A DNA stretch of 64,000 nt from Taibaiella koreensis. GTDB taxonomy: Bacteria > Bacteroidota > Bacteroidia > Chitinophagales > Chitinophagaceae. Below the pieces are notes generated by a model. It ran no database searches. It saw only the letters and a list, made by a program, of their open reading frames with translations, and was not told the origin of the DNA. Positions 53,215-61,488 of the stretch are shown in pieces (positions within the stretch are counted from its first letter, which is position 1; the number at the start of each line of letters is the position of its first letter). Position numbers and translations under genes: made by a program. Location: positions 782,094-846,093 of the forward strand of contig NZ_QVNU01000003.1 in NCBI RefSeq assembly GCF_003545715.1, written 5' to 3'.

Positions 53215-54957
53215 ATGAAAATACTGTGGAAATACCTGAAGCCGCATGGCCGCCTGATCCTGCTGGCCTTGCTGCTGGCCGGCGCAGCACAACTGCTTAC
53301 CATGATCGATCCGCTTATTTTCGGTAAGCTTATTGACGGATACGCTGCCAATCCCTCAAAGCTTCCCGAAGACCAATTGGTACGCGGTGTCTTATTCTGG
53401 TTGTTCGTCGCTTTGGGTGTGGCGCTCCTGGCCCGCCTGGCGCGCAGCTTCCAGGAATACATCATGCGGCTAGCGGTGCAAAGGTTTGGCATGCAGATAT
53501 TCAACGATGGGCTGAAGCAAACCCTGCGCTTGTCTTTTCGCGAATTTGAAGACCAGCGTAGCGGCGAGACCCTGGCCATATTACAAAAAGTGCGCAACGA
53601 TACGGAGAAATTTGTCAGCGCCTTTACCAATATCCTCTTCTCCTCACTGGTCGGCTTCGGATTCCTGGTCTGGTACGCCATTACCAAACACTGGCTGCTG
53701 ATCCCCGTATTCCTAGTCGGTTTTGTCGTCCTCGGCGGCTTTACCGGTATGCTGAGCCGCAGGATCAAAACGGTGCAGCGCAGCATCAACAGGGAAACGA
53801 CGCGCTTCTCGGGGCTCATTACCGAGTCGCTGCGCAACATCGAGCTGGTAAGGAGCCTTGGGCTCACTTATCCCGAGGTGCGGCGTATGCGCGAACATAC
53901 CCAGCAGATCTTCGACCTGGAGATGAAGAAAGTACGCCAGGTACGCTTCCTTTCTTTTTGGCAGGGCACTACGCTTAATGTATTGCGGCAATCGGTGCTG
54001 TTCACCTTGCTCTGGCTTATTTTCCGGCATGTGCTTACACCGGGCGAGCTCATTGCCATGCAGTTTATCTCCACGGCTATATTTGCGCCGTTACAGGACA
54101 TTGGCAATATCCTGGTATCTTATAAAGAAGCAGAGGCATCCATTTACACCTTCGATCAGCTGATGCAAAAGCCGGTAGAGCGCCGTCCAGAGGAGCCGGC
54201 GCAGCTAGGCCCTTTGTCCCACCTGCGTTTCGACGAAGTGGTGTTCCGTCATGCTACGGCTGCCGACAATGCGATCGACGGGATATCGTTCAGCGCCGGG
54301 GTAGGCGACACGATAGCCTTTGTAGGTCCTTCCGGCTCCGGCAAATCGACGCTGATCAAATTGCTGGTGGGCTTGTACCGGCCGGTGGACGGCATCATAT
54401 CTTTCAACGATATTCCCGCCGAAAAGATACGCTACAACGACATGCGGCGGCAAATCGGTTTCGTGACCCAGGATGTGCAGCTCTTTGCGGGCACGATCAA
54501 GGATAACCTCCTTTATGTAAAGCCCAATGCTACCGACGATGAGATAAAGGAGGCGCTGCACAAGGCTTCCTGTGATGCCTTGCTGGCGCGCAGCGAGCGT
54601 GGTATCTATACCGTATTGAGTGAAGGAGGGCTCAAGCTTTCGGGTGGGGAGAAGCAACGCATATCCATAGCGCGGGCTTTGGTGCGTCGTCCGCGACTCT
54701 TGATCTTTGATGAGGCTACCTCTGCGCTGGACTCGCTTACCGAAGAGGCGATCACAGAGACGGTGCGGGAAATATCGGGACGCAGGGAGCAGATCACTAT
54801 CCTCATCGCGCACCGCCTGTCGACCATCATGCATGCCGACAGGATCATCGTGCTGGAAAAGGGAAAGATAGCCGAGCAGGGCAACCATGAAGCGCTGGTT
54901 GCTGCCGGAGGATTATACTATGCGATGTGGCGGCAGCAAATAGGGGAGCGCCGTTAA
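53215..54957 (+). CDS. ABC exporter, fused membrane and ATPase domains (MsbA/MDR type)
   Basis: A 580-aa half-transporter. Six membrane helices (about 15-300) precede the nucleotide-binding domain with Walker A GPSGSGKSTLIKL (about 370), Q-loop region VTQDVQLF, signature LSGGEKQRISIARAL (about 475), Walker B LLIFDEATSALDS and H-loop IAHRLSTI. It would work as a homodimer, exporting lipid, peptide or drug; substrate not predictable. ATG at 53215 is preferred over a TTG at 53209. Confidence 0.95.
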   Translation: MKILWKYLKPHGRLILLALLLAGAAQLLTMIDPLIFGKLIDGYAANPSKLPEDQLVRGVLFWLFVALGVALLARLARSFQEYIMRLAVQRFGMQIFNDGLKQTLRLSFREFEDQRSGETLAILQKVRNDTEKFVSAFTNILFSSLVGFGFLVWYAITKHWLLIPVFLVGFVVLGGFTGMLSRRIKTVQRSINRETTRFSGLITESLRNIELVRSLGLTYPEVRRMREHTQQIFDLEMKKVRQVRFLSFWQGTTLNVLRQSVLFTLLWLIFRHVLTPGELIAMQFISTAIFAPLQDIGNILVSYKEAEASIYTFDQLMQKPVERRPEEPAQLGPLSHLRFDEVVFRHATAADNAIDGISFSAGVGDTIAFVGPSGSGKSTLIKLLVGLYRPVDGIISFNDIPAEKIRYNDMRRQIGFVTQDVQLFAGTIKDNLLYVKPNATDDEIKEALHKASCDALLARSERGIYTVLSEGGLKLSGGEKQRISIARALVRRPRLLIFDEATSALDSLTEEAITETVREISGRREQITILIAHRLSTIMHADRIIVLEKGKIAEQGNHEALVAAGGLYYAMWRQQIGERR

Positions 54958-54964
54958 AATATAA

Positions 54965-54992
54965 AGCCGCCGGTGAAAAGGTACCGGCGGCT
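54965..54992. terminator. Bidirectional terminator between ABC exporter and sod
   Basis: AGCCGCCGGT, loop GAAAAGGT-like, ACCGGCGGCT; perfect 10-bp stem between convergent genes. Confidence 0.82.
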
Positions 54993-55014
54993 CTGGCATT
55001 ATTTTGATATATAA

Positions 55015-55620
55015 TTACAAGGCGGCTTCGTAGCGCTTAGCTACTTCGGCCCAGTCGATCACACTCCAGATTGCCTTCAGGTAGTCGGGGCGCTTGTTCT
55101 GATACTTCAGGTAATAAGCATGCTCCCATACATCTATACCAAATACGGGTGTACCTTTCACTTCGGCTACATCCATCAGAGGGTTATCCTGGTTAGGGGT
55201 TGAGGTAACATCCAGCTTGCCATCCTTAACAATAAGCCAGGCCCAGCCGCTACCGAAACGGGTGGCGCCGGCAGCATTCATTTTTTCTTTCAGCGCGTCC
55301 AGACCGCCGAAAGCCTCGTTGATGGCATCTGCCAGCTTACCTTCAGGAGCAGCAGCAGCGTTGGGACTCATTACCGTCCAGAATTGCGTATGGTTATAAT
55401 GACCGCCGCCGTTGTTGCGTACGGCTGCAGGGTATTTGGAAATATTCTTTATCAGCTCTTCCAGGGGAAGGTTGGCTGCGTCGGTACCTTCAATTGCTTT
55501 GTTCAGGTTGTCGACATAAGCCTGATGATGCTTGCCATGGTGGATCTCCATGGTTTGGGCGTCAATATGGGGTTCCAGCGCATTGGGCGCATAAGGCAAG
55601 GCGGGAAGCGTGTGTGCCAT
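55015..55620 (-). CDS. sod: Superoxide dismutase, Fe/Mn family
   Basis: A 201-aa cytoplasmic enzyme that dismutates superoxide. Metal ligands are the His in [12 protein letters not shown] (H27), His in HYNHTQFW, and Asp and His in [15 protein letters not shown] and the [10 protein letters not shown] block are shared by Fe and Mn forms, so the metal cannot be fixed here. Its promoter is a full consensus. Confidence 0.97.
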   Translation of the reverse strand: MAHTLPALPYAPNALEPHIDAQTMEIHHGKHHQAYVDNLNKAIEGTDAANLPLEELIKNISKYPAAVRNNGGGHYNHTQFWTVMSPNAAAAPEGKLADAINEAFGGLDALKEKMNAAGATRFGSGWAWLIVKDGKLDVTSTPNQDNPLMDVAEVKGTPVFGIDVWEHAYYLKYQNKRPDYLKAIWSVIDWAEVAKRYEAAL

Positions 55621-55711
55621 GATCAGATAAATTTACGTTTAGGAATTGAAAGATTTGTACGGGATAATAATGCGAATACGCTCAAAAAGTTTAACCGCAA
55701 GCGCTGGGTCA

Positions 55712-55743
55712 CAAAAGTAGTACCTGGACCAAACAGTTGCAAA
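55712..55743 (-). promoter_or_regulatory. Promoter of sod (TTTG-N20-TACTTTTG)
   Basis: Minus-strand TTTG (55740-55743), 20 bases, TACTTTTG (55712-55719), with a leader of about 85 bases. Confidence 0.8.
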
Positions 55744-55801
55744 TCGTAAACAATAATTTAAGTATATCGTAAAATGATATAGGCAGTAAGCCCGGCGGCG
55801 C

Positions 55802-56509
55802 TTAACCTTCGAGATGGATCGAGATCACGATCATACGGGTGCGCATGGCATCGATCGTGTTGGAAAGCGGGATCTGGGAATCTTTATAATTGGTATTGAG
55901 GAAGCCCTGGCTGAGCTTGATCTCAGGGGCAAAGATGAAATTGGGGTAAAAGAACTCAAAGCCGATACCGACTTCAGCGCCGAAATCGATCGCGCTCACC
56001 CTTAGCCACTCATCCTGGCGCCGGCTGCGCGAGTTGGCCGAAAGGTCGTAGTCAAACTTGCCGCCTATGATGCCATAGAAACGGAAATTGTTGATACGGT
56101 CGCTTTTAAACTTAAACTGTAAGGGCAGCTGCATGTAGATGGACTCGACGCTACGGCTCTCTTCCTTATTAGACTGATCGATCGTTGTTATCTTTTTATC
56201 GGAAAAAACCAGGGCAGGGATAAATCGCAGATCGACAAATTTGGTCAGGCGCAAGTTACCCATAATACCCAGGTTGAACCCGGGGCCATAGCTGGGCTGT
56301 ACCGAGCGGAAAGTGTCGTGTTCGGCAAAGCTTTGGGTATTATTGATCCGGAAAGCAGAATAATTGAAGCCAAAGGTGATCCCGAAGTAGTAGAGTTTGG
56401 AATCATGCTCGGGCATATTGGGCACATGGTGCTGCGCCCGTGACAGCGTACTTACCAGCAGTGCTGCAATCAGTAAACCCGCCTTTAATGCTTTCACTTT
56501 TAAGCTCAT
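55802..56509 (-). CDS. porT: PorT-like outer-membrane beta-barrel protein (T9SS)
   Basis: A 235-aa protein: signal peptide (about 1-25, ending SRAQ), then an 8-stranded barrel pattern (YYFGITFGFNYSAFRI, GFNLGIMGNLRLTKFVDLRFIPAL, FRFYGIIGGKFDYDL). PorT is required for type IX secretion, and its gene commonly follows ubiE in Bacteroidota, as here (46-base gap). The three T9SS cargo proteins in this window fit with that role. A generic PorT-family porin is the alternative. Confidence 0.8.
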   Translation of the reverse strand: MSLKVKALKAGLLIAALLVSTLSRAQHHVPNMPEHDSKLYYFGITFGFNYSAFRINNTQSFAEHDTFRSVQPSYGPGFNLGIMGNLRLTKFVDLRFIPALVFSDKKITTIDQSNKEESRSVESIYMQLPLQFKFKSDRINNFRFYGIIGGKFDYDLSANSRSRRQDEWLRVSAIDFGAEVGIGFEFFYPNFIFAPEIKLSQGFLNTNYKDSQIPLSNTIDAMRTRMIVISIHLEG

Positions 56510-56555
56510 ACCTGACGAAGATAAGCAATAGTTTGTTTCTCCTGTTTTAAAAAAA

Positions 56556-57314
56556 TCAAGCCTTTTCAGCAGTGTACAGCGTAGTGATACCGAAGGTTAG
56601 CGGCCTTGCTTTAACCTGTGAAAAGCCGGATCGCTCCATAATGCTGCAAAAGGCTGATCCCTCGGGAAAAGCGGCTACGGATTGGGGCAGATAGGTATAT
56701 GCCGTGGCATCCTTCGATACGCTTTTGCCCAATACAGGCAATATATAACGGAAGTAAAAGCGGTATAATTGTTTGACAGGGAATTTTTTTGGCTGGGAAA
56801 ATTCCAGGATCGCCACACGGCCTCCGGGGCGCAACACACGGTTCATTTGTTGCAGGCCTTTTTCAAGATGCTCAAAATTACGAACGCCATAGGCGCAGGT
56901 AATGGCATCAAAGGTATTGTCGCCGAAGGGCAGGGCCTCGCTGTCGCCATACTGCAAACCGATCTTATCCGATAACCCTTTTTCTGCCAGCTTTTTACGG
57001 CCGATCTCCATCATGCCTTCCGAAATATCGACACCGGTTACCTGTTCGGGCTGCAGCGATAGTGCAGCAATAGCCAGGTCGCCCGTGCCCGTCGCCACAT
57101 CAAGTATACGGCGGGGCTGTATAGGCTTCAGCGTACGGATCGCCTTCTTGCGCCAGCCTTTGTCGATACCCATCGATAGAAAATGGTTGAGGAAATCGTA
57201 ACGGCCCGCTATGCGATCAAACATGCCGGCGACCTGCTCTTTCTTGCTCAGGTCTGAATGAGGCAGGGGAACTACCTTGGACGGTGTTTCGCCGGGAGAA
57301 TAAGGTGCAGTCAT
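56556..57314 (-). CDS. ubiE: Demethylmenaquinone methyltransferase
   Basis: A 252-aa SAM-dependent methyltransferase (UbiE/MenG) for the last step of menaquinone synthesis. It has YDFLNHFLSMGIDKGWRKKA near the N-terminus, SAM motif I ILDVATGTGDLAIAAL, CAYGVRNFEHLEKGL and RVLRPGGRVAILEFSQP. Bacteroidota use menaquinone, so the MenG role is most likely. A -7 element TACTTTTG (57320-57327, minus) ends 5 bases before the start codon. Confidence 0.95.
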   Translation of the reverse strand: MTAPYSPGETPSKVVPLPHSDLSKKEQVAGMFDRIAGRYDFLNHFLSMGIDKGWRKKAIRTLKPIQPRRILDVATGTGDLAIAALSLQPEQVTGVDISEGMMEIGRKKLAEKGLSDKIGLQYGDSEALPFGDNTFDAITCAYGVRNFEHLEKGLQQMNRVLRPGGRVAILEFSQPKKFPVKQLYRFYFRYILPVLGKSVSKDATAYTYLPQSVAAFPEGSAFCSIMERSGFSQVKARPLTFGITTLYTAEKA

Positions 57315-57377
57315 CGTTGCAAAAGTACGCTTTAATCTATTACAAAACCGGCGCTGGCCATGCGTCGGGCTGTGACA

Positions 57378-57830
57378 TCACAGGGCGGTTTGGGAGTCGA
57401 TTACGATGGTTACCGGGCCATCGTTGACCAGCGCTACCTTCATATCGGCGCCAAAAGTACCGGTGGCCACTGGACGACCCAGATCGGCCTCCAGCTGCTG
57501 TATCATTTTTTCGTAAAGGGGTATGGCCTGCCCGGGCCGGGCGGCCTTGATAAAGGAGGGACGGTTACCTTTTTGTGTAGCGGCATGAAGTGTAAACTGG
57601 CTGATAAGGAGGATACCCCCGCCGGTATCCTGTACCGAGCGGTTCATGAGGCCGGCCTCGTCACCAAAAATGCGCATTTGTACGATCTTTTTGCTCAGCC
57701 AGGCCACGTCGGCCTCGGTATCGGCAGCCTCTATGCCCAGCAATACCAGCAAGCCTTGCGCGACGCTGCTCTTGGTTGTGCCGTCGATGCTTACCGATGC
57801 TTCTGACACCCTTTGTATAACTGCACGCAT
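57378..57830 (-). CDS. dtd: D-aminoacyl-tRNA deacylase
   Basis: A 150-aa proofreading enzyme that removes D-amino acids (and Gly from mischarged tRNA-Ala). Family motifs are MRAVIQRVSEASVSIDG at the start, GLLVLLGIEAADTEAD, the SQFTLHA motif and the C-terminal Gly-x-Pro loop (NDGPVTIVIDS). The start at 57830 is fixed by the conserved MRAVIQRV; an upstream frame to 57965 runs through repeat DNA. Confidence 0.96.
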   Translation of the reverse strand: MRAVIQRVSEASVSIDGTTKSSVAQGLLVLLGIEAADTEADVAWLSKKIVQMRIFGDEAGLMNRSVQDTGGGILLISQFTLHAATQKGNRPSFIKAARPGQAIPLYEKMIQQLEADLGRPVATGTFGADMKVALVNDGPVTIVIDSQTAL

Positions 57831-57869
57831 AGGGTTAAAAATGCTATCTTTAAAATGCCCAATCCCGAA

Positions 57870-57942
57870 TTCCAATACGGAGCCTGGGCTTTGTGATTTT
57901 GGAATTTGGGATCTGGCATTTGTGAATTTGGGATTTGAAGTT
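57870..57942. repeat. Degenerate AATTTGGGATTT-type repeat
   Basis: Imperfect units such as GGAATTTGGGATCTGG and TGAATTTGGGATTTGAAG between dtd and dnaB. It resembles other low-complexity spacers in this window (9112-9268 and 63605-63890) in style though not in unit. Confidence 0.6.
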
Positions 57943-59583
57943 TTAGAAAGGTGCATCATCCCCATCCTGCGGCTTGGGGCCTTTCAGTTTGGATTTAGGA
58001 GCAAATTCATCGTCCTCGAAATCCATATTATTGGCTTTGGACTGCATCGTCTGGAAGTTCTGGCTCATGATCAGCTTGCTGTTGCCAAAATCATCGGGAT
58101 GCTTACGTATCCCGGCCGAAGGGTCGTCGAAGCCGCCACCGGTAAAGCCGCCGCCGCCACCCATCCAATCGTCCTTGGGCGCCTCTACAAATTGTTGGTA
58201 TTCCAGGATCGCCTTCAGCTTTACAGTATCCAGGCGACCGTTACGGTGCTTGGCGATATTGATATGGGTCTCCCCGTCAAAAGGCTGGCCTGTGCTCTCA
58301 TCGTTGCTGATGCCGTAGTATTCGGGGCGGTAAATGAACATAACCATATCGGCATCCTGCTCGATCGCACCCGATTCCCTAAGGTCGCTCAGCTGCGGTA
58401 TCTTACCCTTGTCGCCACCGCGGGTTTCCACGGCACGGCTCAGCTGGGAAAGCGCCAGCACCGGGACCTGCAGCTCCTTAGCCAGCATCTTCAATTCTCG
58501 GGATATCTTACTGATTTCCTGCTCACGGTTACCGGCTTTATCGGAACCCTGCATCAGCTGCAGGTAATCGATAATGATCATGCCGATGTCGTTCTTGGTC
58601 TTCAGGCGGCGGCACTTGGCCCGCAGCTCAAAGATGTTAAGGCCGGCCTGGTCGTCGATGAAGATAGGTGCCTTCGCCAGCGGTTCCATACGCTGCGTGA
58701 GCTGGGTAAATTCGTAATCCTCCATCTTGCCCCGGCTTATATTCTCCAGGCGTACCTGTGTTACACAGCTTAGCATACGCTTTACGATCTGGGTATTGCC
58801 CATCTCCAGGGAGAAAATAGCGACACCACGCGGCTTACGCGGGTCCATAGCCGCATTCATGGCCAGGTTAAGCGCAAAGGCGGTCTTACCCACAGCCGGA
58901 CGGGCGGCAAGGATGATCAGGTCGCTGGGTTGCCAGCCGCCGGTGATAGCGTCGAGCGAGGCATAGCCCGATGGCACACCGGTAACATCGTCCTTTTCAT
59001 CACGGGCTTTGGCTACCTGCTCTATGGTTTCGACCAGGATGTCCTGCATGCTGGAGTAGTTCTTACGCAGGAAATTGTTGCTGATCTCAAACAGGTCGGT
59101 CTCGGCCTTATCCATCAGGTCAAAGACGTCGGTTTTGTCTTCGTAAGCATTGGTGATCATCTCGCCACAGATACGGATCAACTCACGCTGGATGTATTTT
59201 TCCATCACAATGCGGGCGTGGGCGATCACGTGAGCGCTGGTCACCACGCTCATAGTAAGGCGGGTGAGGAAATAGGCGCCGCCGATCAGCTCCAGCTCAT
59301 CGGTCTTGCGCAGCTCCTCCGTTACGGTAAGCAGATCCACCACCTGGCCTTTTTCGGGCAGTCGTTTGATGGCGGCAAAGATGCGCTGGTGGGCGTCTAC
59401 ATAGAAGCAATCGGGCGAAGGCAGCACTTCCAGCACATCCGAAAGCTTATCCTTTTCCAGCATGATAGCGCCCAGTACGGCTTCCTCAAGCTCTTTGGCC
59501 TGCGGCGGTATTTTACCGTACATTACGTTGTTCAGGTCAGGCTTGCGGCTCCTGCCCAGTTCTTTCTTTATGTTTACAGACAT
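57943..59583 (-). CDS. dnaB: Replicative DNA helicase DnaB
   Basis: A 546-aa hexameric helicase that drives the replication fork. The N-terminal domain (about 20-120) has PPQAKELEEAVLGAIMLEKD; the RecA-like domain has Walker A ARPAVGKTAFALN (about 225), VAIFSLEMGNTQ, IIIDYLQLMQGSDK and the C-terminal DMVMFIYRPEYYGI. The Gly-rich and acidic tail (GGGGGFTGGGF, then DDEFAPKSK) is Bacteroidota-like. Start 59583 (MSVNIKKELGR) is preferred; 59616 is possible. It is divergent from rpe across a 640-base spacer. Confidence 0.96.
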   Translation of the reverse strand: MSVNIKKELGRSRKPDLNNVMYGKIPPQAKELEEAVLGAIMLEKDKLSDVLEVLPSPDCFYVDAHQRIFAAIKRLPEKGQVVDLLTVTEELRKTDELELIGGAYFLTRLTMSVVTSAHVIAHARIVMEKYIQRELIRICGEMITNAYEDKTDVFDLMDKAETDLFEISNNFLRKNYSSMQDILVETIEQVAKARDEKDDVTGVPSGYASLDAITGGWQPSDLIILAARPAVGKTAFALNLAMNAAMDPRKPRGVAIFSLEMGNTQIVKRMLSCVTQVRLENISRGKMEDYEFTQLTQRMEPLAKAPIFIDDQAGLNIFELRAKCRRLKTKNDIGMIIIDYLQLMQGSDKAGNREQEISKISRELKMLAKELQVPVLALSQLSRAVETRGGDKGKIPQLSDLRESGAIEQDADMVMFIYRPEYYGISNDESTGQPFDGETHINIAKHRNGRLDTVKLKAILEYQQFVEAPKDDWMGGGGGFTGGGFDDPSAGIRKHPDDFGNSKLIMSQNFQTMQSKANNMDFEDDEFAPKSKLKGPKPQDGDDAPF

Positions 59584-59835
59584 CTCGTTCTTTTCTTTGA
59601 ATGGAGTTGGTGCCACTCCGGGTTTTTAAAAGCAAAAACTTCAAAGCCAAAGAACCTTTTCTTTTTCGAATCTCTCGTGTCGGGACCCTGCTGCAAAACC
59701 GGTATGCTACCGGCAATGCTGGCTCCGGACAAATCAAATTGAACGCATCACAGCTTCGGTTTCAACAATGGGTTTATCGTATTCCTCCCGATGCGTCTGC
59801 AACCAGTGTCCTGCTTGTTTTCGTCATCCGGATAC

Positions 59836-60057
59836 TCTTAATATTGTTTAAAATTCTACTATTAAGAAAAGGTTAAGTACTTTTTAAAGGACGGCTAAGG
59901 TAAGTTCAAAAAGCAGAGCGGTAACACATTTCGGATAATAATTTTTTAATCCGTCAATGAACAGGTTATGCACCATTTCTGCGCTTCAGTCTACACTATC
60001 CACAGCTTTATCCACCGTTTTGAGGCAAAGTTAAGCCTAATTCACAGCTTGTTCACA
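59836..60057. other. AT-rich tract plus five DnaA-box-like sites: possible replication origin or DnaA-regulated region
   Basis: Five same-strand sites resemble TTATCCACA: TTATGCACC 59966-59974, CTATCCACA 59996-60004, TTATCCACC 60008-60016, TAATTCACA 60038-60046, TTGTTCACA 60049-60057 (7-8 of 9 matches each). Start spacings are 30, 12, 30 and 11 bases. An AT-rich stretch (59836-59882) and another (59932-59950) lie beside them. Position between divergent dnaB and rpe fits an origin or DnaA control of dnaB. Confidence 0.4.
60026..60033 (-). promoter_or_regulatory. Possible -7 element of dnaB
   Basis: Minus-strand TAACTTTG, with TGTG 20 bases further up in place of TTTG. It lies between DnaA-like sites 3 and 4 and would give a leader of about 435 bases. 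Confidence 0.35.
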
Positions 60058-60137
60058 TGAGTGTGTGTAAAAAACCGCTAAAGATTTTTTTGGAAAATGG
60101 GCTTTGTTTTTCTATCGCCAGGCTGCGAAAACATCAG

Positions 60138-60145
60138 TATTTTTG
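60138..60145 (+). promoter_or_regulatory. -7 element of rpe; supports start 60222
   Basis: TATTTTTG about 75 bases upstream of the ATG at 60222. An in-frame ATG at 60057 would lie upstream of it. Confidence 0.5.
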
Positions 60146-60221
60146 CACCGCAAATCCGGGAAGCGGACAGCGGGTTACTGCTGCTCCTTTTCCGGCTGAA
60201 TCATTTGAAAATTTAACTGTA

Positions 60222-60872
60222 ATGCCTTTAATTGCTCCCTCTCTGCTTTCCGCCGACTTCCTGAACCTGGAAAGAGATGTCGAAATGATCAACAGCAGCG
60301 AAGCCGACTGGTTTCACCTGGATGTGATGGACGGCCGCTTTGTGCCCAATATAAGCTTTGGCCTGCCCGTTATCGCTGCCGTAAACCGGAAGGCAGCCAA
60401 AACGCTGGACGTGCATCTAATGATCGTTGAGCCCGAAAAATACATCAGTGAATTTGCAAAGGCCGGCGCCAATTACCTTTCCGTACATATCGAGGCCAGC
60501 CCGCACCTGCACCGTACTGTGCAGATGATCCATGCAGAAGGTATGAAGGCCGGAGTAGCCATTAACCCGCATACACCGATAGCCGCGCTGGAAGACATTA
60601 TCGCCGACATCGACCTGGTATGTATGATGAGTGTGAATCCCGGTTTCGGCGGACAAAAATTTATCCCCCATACGCTCCGTAAGATCGCACAGCTGAGAAG
60701 CCTCATTGCCGAAAGTGGCAGCAAGGCGCTGATCGAGATCGACGGCGGCGTGACGCTCGACAACGCAGCCACGATCGTGCAGGCTGGCGCCGACGTACTC
60801 GTGGCAGGCAATACCGTCTTCAGCGCGGCCGATCCCGTAGCTATGATCAAGCAGCTGAAAGCAATAGCATAG
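60222..60872 (+). CDS. rpe: Ribulose-phosphate 3-epimerase
   Basis: A 216-aa TIM-barrel enzyme of the pentose phosphate pathway interconverting ribulose-5-P and xylulose-5-P. Conserved blocks are IAPSLLSADFLNLERDV, HLDVMDGRFVPNISFG, LDVHLMIVEPEKYI, MSVNPGFGGQKFIP and EIDGGVTLDNA, which include the metal and catalytic residues. Start 60222 matches the family N-terminus exactly. Confidence 0.97.
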   Translation: MPLIAPSLLSADFLNLERDVEMINSSEADWFHLDVMDGRFVPNISFGLPVIAAVNRKAAKTLDVHLMIVEPEKYISEFAKAGANYLSVHIEASPHLHRTVQMIHAEGMKAGVAINPHTPIAALEDIIADIDLVCMMSVNPGFGGQKFIPHTLRKIAQLRSLIAESGSKALIEIDGGVTLDNAATIVQAGADVLVAGNTVFSAADPVAMIKQLKAIA

Positions 60873-60882
60873 TATTTTAGAA

Positions 60883-60913
60883 GCAACGGCCAGAGGAGAT
60901 TTCCGGCCGTTGC
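60883..60913. terminator. Bidirectional hairpin between rpe and aroQ
   Basis: GCAACGGCC, loop, GGCCGTTGC; perfect 9-bp stem between convergent genes, with no long T-tract. Confidence 0.65.
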
Positions 60914-60915
60914 GC

Positions 60916-61338
60916 TTAAAGCAGGTTTAGAAAATACTGTACTGCGAGTGCATAACCTTCGAGGCCCAGTCCGGTGATTACGCCCCGTGCCTTGGCGCCG
61001 GTATAGCTGTGCTGGCGGAAGTCTTCCCGTGCATGAATATTGGAGATATGCACTTCCACTACAGGTACGCTTATAGCGGCCAGTGTATCGGCAAGGGCAA
61101 TGCTGCTGTGCGTATAGCCTGCGCCGTTGAAGATGATCCCTTCCGTATGGCCGCTGCAGGCCTGCAGCTTGTCGATCAGGGCGCCTTCGCTATTGCTTTG
61201 GAAATAGTCGAAACTGACCATGGGAAAGCGGCCTTTAAGCTCTTCCAGGAATGACGCAAAGCTACGGCTGCCGTATATTTCCGGCTCCCGGGTACCCAGC
61301 AGGTTAAGATTGGGGCCGTTGACGATCGTAAGATGCAT
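60916..61338 (-). CDS. aroQ: 3-dehydroquinate dehydratase, type II
   Basis: A 140-aa dodecameric enzyme of the shikimate pathway. Signature elements are IVNGPNLNLLGTREPEIYGS (with the catalytic Arg and Tyr), FNGAGYTHSSIAL, and EVHISNIHAREDFRQHS with the catalytic His. Start 61338 gives the family N-terminus MHLTIVNGPN; a -7 element TACTTTTG lies at 61355-61362 (minus). Confidence 0.97.
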   Translation of the reverse strand: MHLTIVNGPNLNLLGTREPEIYGSRSFASFLEELKGRFPMVSFDYFQSNSEGALIDKLQACSGHTEGIIFNGAGYTHSSIALADTLAAISVPVVEVHISNIHAREDFRQHSYTGAKARGVITGLGLEGYALAVQYFLNLL

Positions 61339-61354
61339 GATGGTTACTTTGATA

Positions 61355-61362
61355 CAAAAGTA
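61355..61362 (-). promoter_or_regulatory. -7 element of aroQ
   Basis: Minus-strand TACTTTTG 16 bases upstream of the aroQ ATG; excludes longer in-frame starts. No good -33. Confidence 0.5.
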
Positions 61363-61454
61363 TAGAAAAATACCCCTGTTACGGCAGATGGGCGTCTTGG
61401 TCATCCCCCTAAAATTCCCCCTTTTTGCGCTATAGGAAAAGTGAGCCGAAAGAG

Positions 61455-61462
61455 TACATTTG
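61455..61462 (+). promoter_or_regulatory. -7 element of the M13 peptidase gene
   Basis: TACATTTG 26 bases upstream of the ATG at 61489; excludes an in-frame GTG at 61441. Confidence 0.5.
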
Positions 61463-61488
61463 CACTTATCATAAAAAAACGAATTCAA

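Noticed and set aside
52500..53867. 455-codon minus-strand frame spanning two genes
   Set aside because: Antisense to the HExxH protein and ABC exporter; no motifs, and it crosses two genes and a terminator hairpin.
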